64,000 nt of DNA from Phaeobacter inhibens DSM 16374 (GTDB lineage Bacteria > Pseudomonadota > Alphaproteobacteria > Rhodobacterales > Rhodobacteraceae). Shown piece by piece: positions 19,900 through 29,052 of the stretch (the stretch's first letter is position 1; every line of letters begins with the position of its first letter). Location of the stretch: assembly GCF_000473105.1 (NCBI RefSeq), contig NZ_KI421498.1:2512009-2576008 (forward strand), read 5' to 3'. Position numbers and translations under genes: made by a program. The notes beneath the pieces were generated by a model. That model was not told the DNA's origin, searched no databases, and saw nothing but the letters and a program-made list of their open reading frames with translations.

Positions 19900-20634
19900 C
19901 TACCTCTCTGGAGCGTCTGACCCCGCGTCGGCCTGCGGCGCACAGCCTGCAAGGTCGGCGCGCATCTGTGCCAGGGCATCACGCAGCATCGGCACCCGGT
20001 GGGGACGAAAGCTGACATCTGTGGCCTCAAACCCTGCAATCCGGTCAACGCGAAATACCCGCACGTCGTCTCGCAGGCCGCACCAGGCAATCAGCACGGT
20101 GGAGCGATCAAAATAGACCAGGCCGAGCGGCTTAACATGGCGTTGGGTGACGGCGCCTTTTGCATCGCAATAATCCAGCCGTACCTCGACCTCATCCCAT
20201 GTCGCGCGACGCAGGTCTGCCAAGGCGATCCCCGGCGGCTGTGGACGCTGAAGCCGATAGGCAGACAACACCGCATGCCGCAACCGATGAGCCTGACGAT
20301 TCGGCAGGCGCGCCTGCAGCTTGCGCAAGGCCTCGGCGGCAGCATCGGCCAGTTCGGGATCGCCAATCTGCTGAACCTCGCGCAGGCCAAGAACCAGCGC
20401 CTCCAGCTCAGTGTCGCGAAAGCCCATGGGTGGCAACGCATTGTCTTCGATCAGGGTGAAACCATAGCCTGCCTCGCCGTCGATAATCGCGCCCATCTCG
20501 CGCAGGGTAGCGATATCACGGTGAACACTTCGGGCAGAAATACCAAGATCCTGCGCCAATCTAGCGGCGGTGTGGGGCCCGGCCCCCTGACGCAGCAGCT
20601 GCATAACCTGGAAAAGACGATGAGATCGGGACAT
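19900..20634 (-). CDS. YafY-type regulator with HTH and WYL domains
   Basis: 244 residues. The N-terminal winged helix-turn-helix of the HTH_11 type (AARLAQDLGISARSVHRDIATLREMGA, about residues 18-44) precedes a WYL-type domain (about 135-215), where the segment VYFDRSTVLIAWCGLRDDVRVFRVDRI matches the core. WYL proteins sense a ligand, often a nucleic acid or nucleotide, and regulate adjacent genes. The divergent DUF1801 gene and the perfect inverted repeat between them suggest control of both. The ligand is unknown. Confidence 0.87.
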   Translation of the reverse strand: MSRSHRLFQVMQLLRQGAGPHTAARLAQDLGISARSVHRDIATLREMGAIIDGEAGYGFTLIEDNALPPMGFRDTELEALVLGLREVQQIGDPELADAAAEALRKLQARLPNRQAHRLRHAVLSAYRLQRPQPPGIALADLRRATWDEVEVRLDYCDAKGAVTQRHVKPLGLVYFDRSTVLIAWCGLRDDVRVFRVDRIAGFEATDVSFRPHRVPMLRDALAQMRADLAGCAPQADAGSDAPER

Positions 20635-20652
20635 GGTTCATCATCTCTACCT

Positions 20653-20675
20653 CTGATGACAGTTTCTGTCATCAG
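20653..20675. promoter_or_regulatory. Probable operator for the WYL regulator
   Basis: CTGATGACAG (20653-20662) and CTGTCATCAG (20666-20675) form a perfect 10-bp inverted repeat around TTT. The core TGACAG-N3-CTGTCA lies between the two divergent genes, 19 bp from the regulator start. Confidence 0.65.
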
Positions 20676-20721
20676 CAACCGCTAAAACAGGGTAACTCAT
20701 CTTCCAAGGAGCCAGACTGAC

Positions 20722-21168
20722 ATGACCCGCCCCTTTGCCAGCGCTGAAATTTCTGCCGTTTTTGATCAGGCGCCGCCGGGCACACAGGAAGGCCTGTTGC
20801 GATTGCGCGAGCTGATCTTTGATGTGGCTGAAAGCGATCCTGATGTCGGGCCGGTCACGGAGACCTTGAAATGGGGGCAGCCGTCTTATGTGGCCGCGCG
20901 CGCCGGGCTGGGCACCCCGCTGCGTCTGGGCCGGTCCAATCAGGCGCGATTTGCGTTGCTGGTTCACTGCCAGAGCCGGGTGATCGACAATTTTGCCAAT
21001 CGTTTTCCAGCCTGGGACAGATTCGACGGGACCCGTGGCGTCCTGTTCAACCGTGTCGAGGAGGTGGAGCCCCTTCGCCACGGCTGGCTGATCCGTCACG
21101 CATTGACCTATCACAAATCCAAAGCTGCCACTGACCGGGCCCGCAGGGACCCGGACCGATTCAACTAG
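20722..21168 (+). CDS. DUF1801 domain protein
   Basis: 148 residues. The central segment SDPDVGPVTETLKWGQPSYV followed by a short beta-rich core is the DUF1801 (YdhG-like) signature. The biochemical role of this family is unsettled. A good AAGGAGCC Shine-Dalgarno precedes the ATG. It is divergent from a WYL regulator, its likely controller, and its end lies 20 bp from the convergent rnr stop. Confidence 0.8.
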   Translation: MTRPFASAEISAVFDQAPPGTQEGLLRLRELIFDVAESDPDVGPVTETLKWGQPSYVAARAGLGTPLRLGRSNQARFALLVHCQSRVIDNFANRFPAWDRFDGTRGVLFNRVEEVEPLRHGWLIRHALTYHKSKAATDRARRDPDRFN

Positions 21169-21188
21169 GACCGCGAAGCGCAGCCAGG

Positions 21189-23459
21189 TCAGCTGCGGCG
21201 CTTGCGTTCCACCTTGCGCTTGATCTTGCTGCGCTTCGCCTTCGCCTTGGCGGATTTGCGTTTCACGGATCGACCCGCCGGGCTGCGTCGCCCGCCACCG
21301 CCGCCCGCTGGCATCGGTTTGTCCTCGATCGACAGAAGCTCCAGTTCCAGCCCTCCGGTCACCGGAGTGGCCTGTGCCAACCGCACCTTCACCCGCTGAC
21401 CGATGGCGATGATCAGACCGGTATCGGCGCCCATTAGGGTCCCGGCTTCGGCGTCAAAATGGAAAAACTCCCGCCCGATAGAACGCACAGGCACCAGACC
21501 ATCGGCCCCGGTTTCATCCAGTTTCACAAAGGCGCCAAAGCGGGCAATGCCGCTGATACGACCCTCGAATTCATTGCCGACCCGTTCCGCCAGATAGGCG
21601 GCAAGATAGCGATCTGTGGTGTCCCGTTCTGCCATCATAGACCGGCGCTCGGTCTCCGAGATATGGGTCGCGGTCTGTTCCAGCCGTTCGATCTCGGCGG
21701 TGTCCAGCCCGTCATCTCCCCAACCATGAGCGGTGATCAGGGCGCGGTGTACGATCAGATCGGCATAACGGCGGATGGGCGACGTGAAATGTGCATAATT
21801 GCGCAAGGCCAGACCGAAATGGCCGAAGTTCTCCGGACCATAATAAGCCTGCTGCATGGATCGCAGGGTCGAGATATTGATCAGTTCCGCATCATCGGTC
21901 CCGGCTGCCCCGTGCAGCAGCGCATTCAGGTGGCGGGTCTGTAGGACCTGCCCCTTGGCCAACGCAAGCCCCGCCGCACGGGCGGTCTCACGCAGCGCTT
22001 CCAGCTTCTCTGGGGATGGTTCCTCATGCACGCGGAACAACAGCGGCGTGCGTTTCTTGATCAGGGTTTCCGCCGCTGCCACATTGGCCAGCACCATGAA
22101 TTCTTCAATCAGTTTATGAGCGTCCAGACGGTCGCGGAAATTCACCGATGCGACAGTACCTTTCTCATCCAAAACGATTTTGCGTTCCGGCAGGTCCAGA
22201 TCCAGAGGCTGACGCTCTGCCCGGGCTTTGACCAGCGCAGCGTAGGCGGCGTAAAGCGGCTTGATAACAGGCTCTAAAAAGGGACCTGTGCGATCAGTTG
22301 GCGCGCCATCCATCGCCTCTTGCACTTCAGCGTAATGCAGGGATGCCGCCGACCGCATCAAGCCCCGCACAAAGCGATGGGCGATTTTGTTGCCGTCTGC
22401 ATCAATCTGCATCCGCACTGCAACGCAGGCCCGCGGCACCCCTTCGTGCAGGCTGCAAAGATCGCCTGACAACCGGTCCGGCAGCATGGGCACAACCCGA
22501 TCCGGGAAATAACTGGAATTGCCACGTTTGCGCGCCTCGCGATCCAGCATCGAGCCCGGCTGCACATAGGCCGCGACATCGGCAATCGCGACCCAGATGA
22601 CATGGCCACCGGGGTTCTTGGGATCATCATCGGCATGGGCATAGCAGGCGTCGTCATGATCACGCGCATCCGCAGGGTCGATGGTGATCAACGGCAGATC
22701 TCGCAGATCTTCGCGCCCCTTCAGGCCCATAGGTTTGGCCGCATCGGCCTCCGCGATGACCTCATCGGGGAAATGGTCAGGAATACCATGCTGATGAATC
22801 GCAATCAGCGACACGGCCTTGGGCGCTGACGGATCACCAAGACGGTCGACAACGCGGGCGCGCGGCAGTCCGAGACGCGATTTCGGTCCGGCCTGTTCCG
22901 CCTCCACCAGTTCGCCGTCGCGCGCGCCATGGGTGGCGTTTTCAGCAACGGCCCACTCCGTGGAGGCTGATTTATCGATGGGCACGATACGCCCGCCCTC
23001 ATCACCTTTGCGGAAGATGCCGATCACCCGGCGCGGATTGGTGCCGATGCGGCGGATCAACCGGGCCTCGTAATGATACTCGGCATCCTGAACAACCGTC
23101 AGGCGGGCCAGAATGCGGTCCCCCTCACCCAGCGCAGGGTCCGACGCACGCGGCATCACCAGCACGACGGGTTCGACGCCTTCCCCATGCCATTCCAGCG
23201 GCCGCGCGAATAGATCACCATCTCCATCCGGTGCTTTGATCTGCAGCACGCTTACCGGGGGCAGTCGCTCAGGGTCACGGTAGGTCTTTTTACGCTTTTC
23301 CAGATGGCCTTCGGCCTCAAGCTCTTTGAGGATCCGTTTCAGATCGATTCTGTCTGAGCCTTTGATGCCGAATGCTTTGGCAATGTCACGTTTTGAGGTA
23401 TGGGTCGGATGGGCTGCGATCCAGTCGAGGATCTCGGCCTTGGAAGGAATACGGGTCAT
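21189..23459 (-). CDS. rnr: Ribonuclease R
   Basis: 756 residues. A processive 3'-to-5' exoribonuclease that degrades structured RNA. An N-terminal winged-helix (about 1-65, KRDIAKAFGIKGSDRIDLKRIL) and cold-shock domains precede the RNB catalytic domain, whose metal-binding aspartates are in ITIDPADARDHDDACY (about 257-272). An S1 domain (EGRISGIARFGAFVKLDETGADGLV) is near residue 640. A lysine/arginine-rich tail (KRKSAKAKAKRSKIKRK) ends the protein and probably binds RNA or ribosomes. Confidence 0.96.
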   Translation of the reverse strand: MTRIPSKAEILDWIAAHPTHTSKRDIAKAFGIKGSDRIDLKRILKELEAEGHLEKRKKTYRDPERLPPVSVLQIKAPDGDGDLFARPLEWHGEGVEPVVLVMPRASDPALGEGDRILARLTVVQDAEYHYEARLIRRIGTNPRRVIGIFRKGDEGGRIVPIDKSASTEWAVAENATHGARDGELVEAEQAGPKSRLGLPRARVVDRLGDPSAPKAVSLIAIHQHGIPDHFPDEVIAEADAAKPMGLKGREDLRDLPLITIDPADARDHDDACYAHADDDPKNPGGHVIWVAIADVAAYVQPGSMLDREARKRGNSSYFPDRVVPMLPDRLSGDLCSLHEGVPRACVAVRMQIDADGNKIAHRFVRGLMRSAASLHYAEVQEAMDGAPTDRTGPFLEPVIKPLYAAYAALVKARAERQPLDLDLPERKIVLDEKGTVASVNFRDRLDAHKLIEEFMVLANVAAAETLIKKRTPLLFRVHEEPSPEKLEALRETARAAGLALAKGQVLQTRHLNALLHGAAGTDDAELINISTLRSMQQAYYGPENFGHFGLALRNYAHFTSPIRRYADLIVHRALITAHGWGDDGLDTAEIERLEQTATHISETERRSMMAERDTTDRYLAAYLAERVGNEFEGRISGIARFGAFVKLDETGADGLVPVRSIGREFFHFDAEAGTLMGADTGLIIAIGQRVKVRLAQATPVTGGLELELLSIEDKPMPAGGGGGRRSPAGRSVKRKSAKAKAKRSKIKRKVERKRRS

Positions 23460-23562
23460 ATTTCTGAGCTACCACGCCCAGCCCCCAAGGTCATCGTGAA
23501 AAGCGCGCCGCAGACGTCATTGCCCGGGCGCGCGCTGTTCAGGTATCACTTTTGATATTCGG

Positions 23563-24720
23563 TCAGTTTTGGTCGAAATAATCGCGCAGGATGCGGCCAT
23601 AAATCGATTTGAGCTGGTGGATCTGGGCAATTTCCACCCGTTCATCGACCTGATGCATCGTTTTTCCGACCAAACCTACTTCAACCACCGGGCAGTGGTT
23701 TTTGACAAACCGCGCATCCGAGGTCCCGCCAGTGGTGGACAGCTGAGGTTTGCGACCGGTCTCGGTCTCGACTGCGGCGCTGACAAGATCGGACAGCGGC
23801 CCTGGCGGCGTGATGAAACTCTCGCCGGAGACTTTGATTTCCACCGCGATATCAACACCAAAATCCTTTGCCGCACGCGCCGCTTCTGCGCGCAGCCAAT
23901 CGCTGAGCTCCGCGCCGGTATGGGCATCGTTAAAACGGATATTGACCGTGGAGCGCGTCTGCGCGGGAATGACATTGGTAGCCGGGTTGCCGGTATCGAT
24001 AGTCACCACCGCAAGGGTGGAGGCATCAAAATGCTCCGTGCCCTGATCCAACTCGTGGCTGGCAAGGCGGTCCATCAGGCGCACCATAGCATTCAGCGGG
24101 TTCTTGGCGCGGTGAGGATAGGCCGAATGACCTTGCACGCCGGTGACCGTGAACCAGGCGGACAGCGACCCGCGACGCCCGATCTTGATCATCTCACCCA
24201 TCTCATCGGGGCAGGTCGGCTCTCCCACCAGACAGACAGCCATTTGTTCGCCCTCGCGGTCCATGTGGTCCAGCAACGCGGTCGTACCATCGATGGCATC
24301 ACCTTCTTCGTCTCCGGTGATGGTCAGGAGAATGGCCCCATCGGGCGGTGTGGTCTGAACCAAATCAATAGCAGCAGCCACAAAGGCGGCGACGCCCGAT
24401 TTCATGTCAGTCGCCCCACGTCCATAGAGAAAACCGTCTTTCTCCTCGGCACCAAAAGGGTCAACGGTCCAGGCATTCGTGTCACCTACCGGCACCACAT
24501 CGGTATGACCATTGAAGCCCATGGTGCGCGGGTGCCCCTTGTCACCCCAGCGGGCAATCAGATTGCTGACCTCGCCACGATCCACACGGGTACAGGTAAA
24601 GCCAGCCGCACTCAGCACCTTGTCCAGAAGGACCAGCGCACCGCTCTCCTCCGGTGTGACAGAGGCACAGCGGATCAGATCGGCGGTCAACTGTTGCGGG
24701 TCGAGTGGCGAATGCGTCAT
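23563..24720 (-). CDS. dapE: Succinyl-diaminopimelate desuccinylase
   Basis: 385 residues of the M20 metallopeptidase fold. It hydrolyses N-succinyl-LL-diaminopimelate in lysine and peptidoglycan precursor synthesis. Metal ligands lie in [13 protein letters not shown] and [14 protein letters not shown] (about residues 68-115), the catalytic Glu in [12 protein letters not shown], and [11 protein letters not shown] is the C-terminal family motif. dapD, the succinylase step of the same pathway, is about 12 kb away in this window. Confidence 0.96.
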   Translation of the reverse strand: MTHSPLDPQQLTADLIRCASVTPEESGALVLLDKVLSAAGFTCTRVDRGEVSNLIARWGDKGHPRTMGFNGHTDVVPVGDTNAWTVDPFGAEEKDGFLYGRGATDMKSGVAAFVAAAIDLVQTTPPDGAILLTITGDEEGDAIDGTTALLDHMDREGEQMAVCLVGEPTCPDEMGEMIKIGRRGSLSAWFTVTGVQGHSAYPHRAKNPLNAMVRLMDRLASHELDQGTEHFDASTLAVVTIDTGNPATNVIPAQTRSTVNIRFNDAHTGAELSDWLRAEAARAAKDFGVDIAVEIKVSGESFITPPGPLSDLVSAAVETETGRKPQLSTTGGTSDARFVKNHCPVVEVGLVGKTMHQVDERVEIAQIHQLKSIYGRILRDYFDQN

Positions 24721-25145
24721 TTGGATCCTCCGGATATGGGCCGCGAGTCTCTGGCCCTGGTCTGCGACCTCTGGCTACCCCGGTTCAGGCCATGGTGCAA
24801 ACCTCCACGCCCTACGAAAGCCGATGCCACAAGCCCACCGCGCGACTACCTCAGCCCCGGCAACCGGTTTGTGGCGTAAATGCCGCGCAGACCTGCGTTA
24901 TTCCGCCGTACCGTCCGAGCGGGCCGGACAAACCGCCGGTGAAAATGTTAATGAAACCTTAATTACGACTCGAGGCAGAGCATCAGATGCTGTGAAACCA
25001 CCGTAACAACGGGGCCACAGAGCAGACCGGACAGCGCGTTATCTCATCTTTATTGGAGGGGAGCGGGACGCAATCGGCAACCGTCGTAGCGGTGCCATGT
25101 ACCGGAACCATGCGGTGCCTCATCGTGCAGAGGTGAGACAGAGCA
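24721..25145. other. Intergenic region between dapE and the Hint-domain gene
   Basis: 425 bp with no credible gene. The right half is AT-richer (around 24940-24970) and must hold the promoter of the rightward Hint gene. A strong Shine-Dalgarno-like TTGGAGGGG near 25050 has no start codon at a useful distance. The short inverted repeat AGCAT-CAG-ATGCT lies near 24980. Confidence 0.35.
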
Positions 25146-26720
25146 ATGGTTGCAGCATCCGAGCTGACATACAACATCAACGCCACTGCGGAACAGATGG
25201 CCGAGACTATCTTTGGCGATAGTGTGCAGGTGGTAAACGCCAGCTACACCGGCGATACCCGAGCCTCGGCGATTTATTCCGACGGCGATACGATTGCACC
25301 CGGCGCGACGCCCTCCGATACCGGCATCATCCTCTCCACAGGCCAGGCCAGCGCCTATACCAACTCGACCGGTGAGGCCAATCAGTCCAACAATCAGACC
25401 ACCGCCAGCGACGGTCCCAACGATGATCCCGCCTTCAACGCGGCCGCTGGCACACGGACGTTCGACGCCTCTTATCTGGATGTAACGTTTGTGCCCGATG
25501 GCTCGGTCATGACGCTGCAGTTCGTCTTTGCCTCTGAGGAGTACCCTGAATACCAGGACTCGGTGTTTCAGGATTTCGTCGGCGTTTGGGTAAATGGCCA
25601 GATGGTGAACCTGGAGATCGGCAATGGCGACGCGGATCCGGGCAATGTGAACTCCGGCAATAATTCCAACATCTACCTCGACAACGCCAACGACGACTAC
25701 AACACTGAAATGGACGGTCTGACCGTCACCATGACGTTGACCATGCAGGTCGATCCCGGTGTGGAAAACACCATCCGGATCGGCATCGCCGATGTGTCGG
25801 ACGGCAGCTATGACAGTAACCTGCTGATCGCCGCAGACTCCGCGCAGACCGATGTGATCGCAGAAACCGACACCGTCCGCGTTGACGCCAACGGATCGCG
25901 GGTGGTCAATGTACTGGCCAATGATACCAACAACTCTGCAACAGCACTGACCATCACACATATCAACGGCACCGCCGTTGTTGCAGGGGATGTGATTACA
26001 CTGGGCACCGGCCAGCAGGTCCAGCTCAACGCAAATGGCACCTTGACCCTGATCGGTGACGGCGATGTGGAAGACTTCGCCTTCACCTATACGGCCAGCA
26101 ATGGCACCAACAGCGATGTCGGCTATGTGGAGGCAACAAGCATCCCCTGTTTCGTGGCCGGCAGCCGCCTGTTGACGGATAGGGGGCTGGTCTCTGTCGA
26201 AACTCTGCAACCCGGTGATCTTGTCATGACCCGTGACGATGGCTTGCAACCCCTGCGCTGGATCGGCTCGCGGCGTGTGCAGGCGCAGGGCCGTTTTGCG
26301 CCGATTCGAATCAGGGCTGGCGCGCTTGGCAATCATAACGACCTCTGGGTGTCGCCACAGCACCGCGTATTGCTGAGCAACGGGATTGCGGAAATGCTGT
26401 TTGGCGCGCATGAGGTGCTGGTCGCGGCCAAAGATCTGATCAATGATCATTCGATCACACGCAAGCCTGGCGGTGAGGTCACCTATGTCCATGTGCTGTT
26501 CGATGATCACCAGCTTGTCACCAGCGAGGGATTGGTGACCGAGAGCTTCCTGCCCGGTCCGCAAACCAGTCGGCAGTTCGACCATGACGTCCTGAACGAA
26601 CTGCAAGCGCTGTTCCCAGACCTCGACCCCTGCACCGGCGAGGGCTATGGCCCGGCAGTCCGCCCCAGCCTGCGCAGCTATGAGGCGCGCCTGCTCTCAG
26701 CCACACTTGATGCGCGCTGA
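25146..26720 (+). CDS. Choice-of-anchor L domain protein with C-terminal Hint domain
   Basis: 524 residues with no classical signal peptide. Residues about 1-240 form an extracellular beta-rich region of the choice-of-anchor L type, with the typical segment FVFASEEYPEYQDSVFQDFVGVWVNG. A short cadherin/VCBS-like repeat follows (about 240-330, NVLANDTNNSATALTI). A Hint_2 domain starts at Cys335 (CFVAGSRLLTDRGLVSVETL) and keeps the block-B histidine in SPQHRVLLS. No C-terminal His-Asn is present, so this is a Hedgehog/intein-like autoprocessing module and not a splicing intein. Such proteins are likely secreted by a non-Sec route, but no transporter is in the window. The next gene is a second Hint-like protein 4 bp away. 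Confidence 0.8.
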   Translation: MVAASELTYNINATAEQMAETIFGDSVQVVNASYTGDTRASAIYSDGDTIAPGATPSDTGIILSTGQASAYTNSTGEANQSNNQTTASDGPNDDPAFNAAAGTRTFDASYLDVTFVPDGSVMTLQFVFASEEYPEYQDSVFQDFVGVWVNGQMVNLEIGNGDADPGNVNSGNNSNIYLDNANDDYNTEMDGLTVTMTLTMQVDPGVENTIRIGIADVSDGSYDSNLLIAADSAQTDVIAETDTVRVDANGSRVVNVLANDTNNSATALTITHINGTAVVAGDVITLGTGQQVQLNANGTLTLIGDGDVEDFAFTYTASNGTNSDVGYVEATSIPCFVAGSRLLTDRGLVSVETLQPGDLVMTRDDGLQPLRWIGSRRVQAQGRFAPIRIRAGALGNHNDLWVSPQHRVLLSNGIAEMLFGAHEVLVAAKDLINDHSITRKPGGEVTYVHVLFDDHQLVTSEGLVTESFLPGPQTSRQFDHDVLNELQALFPDLDPCTGEGYGPAVRPSLRSYEARLLSATLDAR

Positions 26721-26724
26721 TCAG

Positions 26725-27852
26725 ATGAGTTGGGTGGCGGCACATAGCATCGACCGGAAGGGGATCGCCTTGGCGACGCCCCAAAACAGCCGCTGTCCCG
26801 GTGGCCCCGACAACGCCTTGATGACAAGGGGTAGCCTCTGTCTGGATCTGTCTCTGGATGAGGCGCGCCCAAGCGGTGATCTGCTGCTGCTGGAGCGAAC
26901 AATAGAGGATCCGGAGGGCTGGCCCCTCCTGCTGCGTGTGAAGCGAAATCTGGGCCGTGGCATCACGCTGACCCTTTGCCAACCGGGCTGCGAACTGGAG
27001 CACCGGATCATTGCCGACACCGCTCTTAGCACCGAAAGCGATGCAGCGCGGCTGGTCTATTCCTGGGACAGCCTGTTGCGCTGGGGGCGGTTGGCGCTGA
27101 TGACCGGTTCGGGCGGAAACATCGCGACCGTGGACATTTCATCGCCTCCACCATTGCGGGTGCGGGACGCAAAAACACTGCTGTCGCTGCTGCCAGCCAC
27201 GGCGGAGGTCTGCGGACTGCGGGCCGTTTCGCTGAACTCTGACATTGTGCCGTTAACGCCGCTTGCCGGGCTGATACCAGAGACAAAGATTGCCACCCCC
27301 GATGGAGAGACATCGCTGGGACAGCTGCGACGCGGAGATCTGGTGCTGACACCCGAGGGCGATGCTGTGCCTGTTCTGCATCGCATCGACCGCCGCGTCC
27401 CAGCCATCGGTCACGATGCCCCCATGCGTCTGCGGGCGCCATTCTTTGGGCTGACAGAGGATCTTTTGCTGGCGCCACAACAGCGGCTGGTGATCTCCGG
27501 CACGGATGTGGATTACCTCTTTGGTCGCCCGGATGTTCGACTGACGGCGGAGATGCTTCAGGGAACTGCGGTGGCCGCACCAACGACGGTTGCGCTGCAC
27601 GGCAGAACTGACAGTCCTTGCCCATTGATCGAACTGATCCAACTGATACTGCCACGTCATCAGCGCTTCATCGCAGCGGGCACGGCCGTCGAAAGCCTGT
27701 ATTTGGGTCGCCTGCGAAGAAAGCGCAGCGCCTATGAGGCCAGCGCGCTGTCCCATCTGGATCGCAATACAATCCCCGAACATGCCTTGGATCCGGCCCC
27801 GTTGCTGCGCAGCTTTGATGCCGCAGTTTTGGCAGAACGGCGCATCGCCTGA
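26725..27852 (+). CDS. Hint-domain-like protein with degenerate catalytic residues
   Basis: 375 residues from the chosen ATG, 4 bp after the previous stop (MSWVAAHSIDRKG). An upstream ATG at 26710 would overlap by 11 bp and is possible. The N-terminal half is unfamiliar. The C-terminal half (from about residue 195) aligns to the neighbouring Hint domain: IATPDGETSLGQLRRGDLVLTPEGD matches its start and LLLAPQQRLVISGTDVDYLFG matches its block B. At the position of the nucleophilic Cys there is Gly (GLIPETKI against CFVAGSRL), and the block-B His is Gln. Self-cleavage is therefore unlikely. It may have become a partner or regulator of the upstream protein. Confidence 0.75.
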   Translation: MSWVAAHSIDRKGIALATPQNSRCPGGPDNALMTRGSLCLDLSLDEARPSGDLLLLERTIEDPEGWPLLLRVKRNLGRGITLTLCQPGCELEHRIIADTALSTESDAARLVYSWDSLLRWGRLALMTGSGGNIATVDISSPPPLRVRDAKTLLSLLPATAEVCGLRAVSLNSDIVPLTPLAGLIPETKIATPDGETSLGQLRRGDLVLTPEGDAVPVLHRIDRRVPAIGHDAPMRLRAPFFGLTEDLLLAPQQRLVISGTDVDYLFGRPDVRLTAEMLQGTAVAAPTTVALHGRTDSPCPLIELIQLILPRHQRFIAAGTAVESLYLGRLRRKRSAYEASALSHLDRNTIPEHALDPAPLLRSFDAAVLAERRIA

Positions 27853-27927
27853 CCGCGACACTTGCCTGAGGCTTTGGGACATTCTAAGGACAAAACGAAT
27901 GATGTCTCATGGGGTTCTATCGTTCCG

Positions 27928-28983
27928 TTGCGCCGTTTTTTTGCTCCTTTTGTTCTGATCTACCTGTTGTGGGGGCTCGCGGCGACTGCCGAAACCCTGA
28001 CCGTCAGCACCGTAACGCGACCTCCATTTTCGATGATGGAAGGGGACCGTGAGACCGGGTTCTCTATTGATCTGGTGCGTAGCCTGACCGACCGGTTGGG
28101 TTGGGATTATCAGCTCGTCCGCACCGATACCTTTGGCGAAATGCTGGAAATGGTGCGCACTGGCGAGGTGGATATGGCGGCGGCCAATATCTCCATCACG
28201 GCAGCGCGCGAAACCGATATGGATTTCAGCCACCCAATTTTCGAAAGCGGTCTGCGGATCATGGTGGCGGCGGCTGACGTACGTGCCCCGTCACTGATCC
28301 GGGTGCTGTTCTCCGCCGATCTGATGATTGCCATCGCCATTGCGGTCGTCTTGCTGATGGGCGGTGGCATGCTGATGTGGGGGCTGGAGCGGCGCGCACA
28401 GCCCTATTTCGACCGGCCCCTGAAAGAGGCCTGGTTCCCGTCATTCTGGTGGGCCCTGAACCTGGTCGTCAACGGCGGGTTTGAGGAGCGGGTACCGCGC
28501 ACCCCGATTGGGCGGATCTTTGGCGTGATTCTCGTTGTTTCCTCACTATTCGTGGTGTCCCTCTTCGTGGCTAAGATCACCGCCGTCATGACGGTTGAGG
28601 CGATCAGCGGGTCCATCAATTCTGTCAACGATCTCTACGACAAGGACGTCGGCACCCTCGCGGAGTCCACAGCCGCGCGCTTCCTTGAGCGGCGCGACAT
28701 CAGCTATCGCGGGTTCTCGGATCTGGCCTCACTGCTGCACGATTTCGAAACCGGCAACACACGGGTCGTGGTGTTCGATGCGCCCGTTCTGGATCACTAT
28801 ATGGAAGACAACGGTCGCCTGCATGGACGTGCGGTCGGCCAGGTGTTCCTGCGCGAGGACTATGGCCTGTTGTTGCCGGACGGCTCGCCGCATCTGGAAG
28901 AGATCAACCGCGCCCTGCTGGCCCTGCGCGAAAACGGGGAATATGGCGACATTTATCGCAAGTGGTTCGGCAAGGCGCCCTGA
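27928..28983 (+). CDS. Glutamate-receptor-like ligand-gated ion channel
   Basis: About 351 residues. The order is that of prokaryotic ionotropic glutamate receptors: signal peptide, first half of an SBP_bac_3 ligand-binding fold (about 24-115), transmembrane helix (132-152), re-entrant pore loop (172-190), second helix (196-220), second half of the binding fold. The pore segment FWWALNLVVNGGFEERVPRTPIGR aligns with the K-channel filter region, but the canonical TVGYGD is NGGFEE (residues 182-187). The only in-frame starts are TTG (27928 used; 27862 longer). A much better SD plus ATG at 27899 lies in another frame that joins this one across a run of seven T (27936-27942). The first residues are therefore uncertain. 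Confidence 0.7.
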   Translation: MRRFFAPFVLIYLLWGLAATAETLTVSTVTRPPFSMMEGDRETGFSIDLVRSLTDRLGWDYQLVRTDTFGEMLEMVRTGEVDMAAANISITAARETDMDFSHPIFESGLRIMVAAADVRAPSLIRVLFSADLMIAIAIAVVLLMGGGMLMWGLERRAQPYFDRPLKEAWFPSFWWALNLVVNGGFEERVPRTPIGRIFGVILVVSSLFVVSLFVAKITAVMTVEAISGSINSVNDLYDKDVGTLAESTAARFLERRDISYRGFSDLASLLHDFETGNTRVVVFDAPVLDHYMEDNGRLHGRAVGQVFLREDYGLLLPDGSPHLEEINRALLALRENGEYGDIYRKWFGKAP

Positions 28984-29052
28984 CCAAATCTGACCAAGGT
29001 GGTCTGGTCCACGACCCCACTATAGCCACTGACGCCAGAGACACGCCCGCCG

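Noticed and set aside
23569-24879. Rightward open frame of 436 codons
   Set aside because: Antisense shadow of dapE.
26148-26600. Hint domain as a protein-splicing intein
   Set aside because: There is no C-terminal His-Asn and no downstream extein; the protein ends soon after the domain, so splicing is not expected.
25050-26606. Leftward open frame of 518 codons
   Set aside because: Antisense to the Hint-domain gene. Its glycine/valine-rich translation has no recognisable motif.
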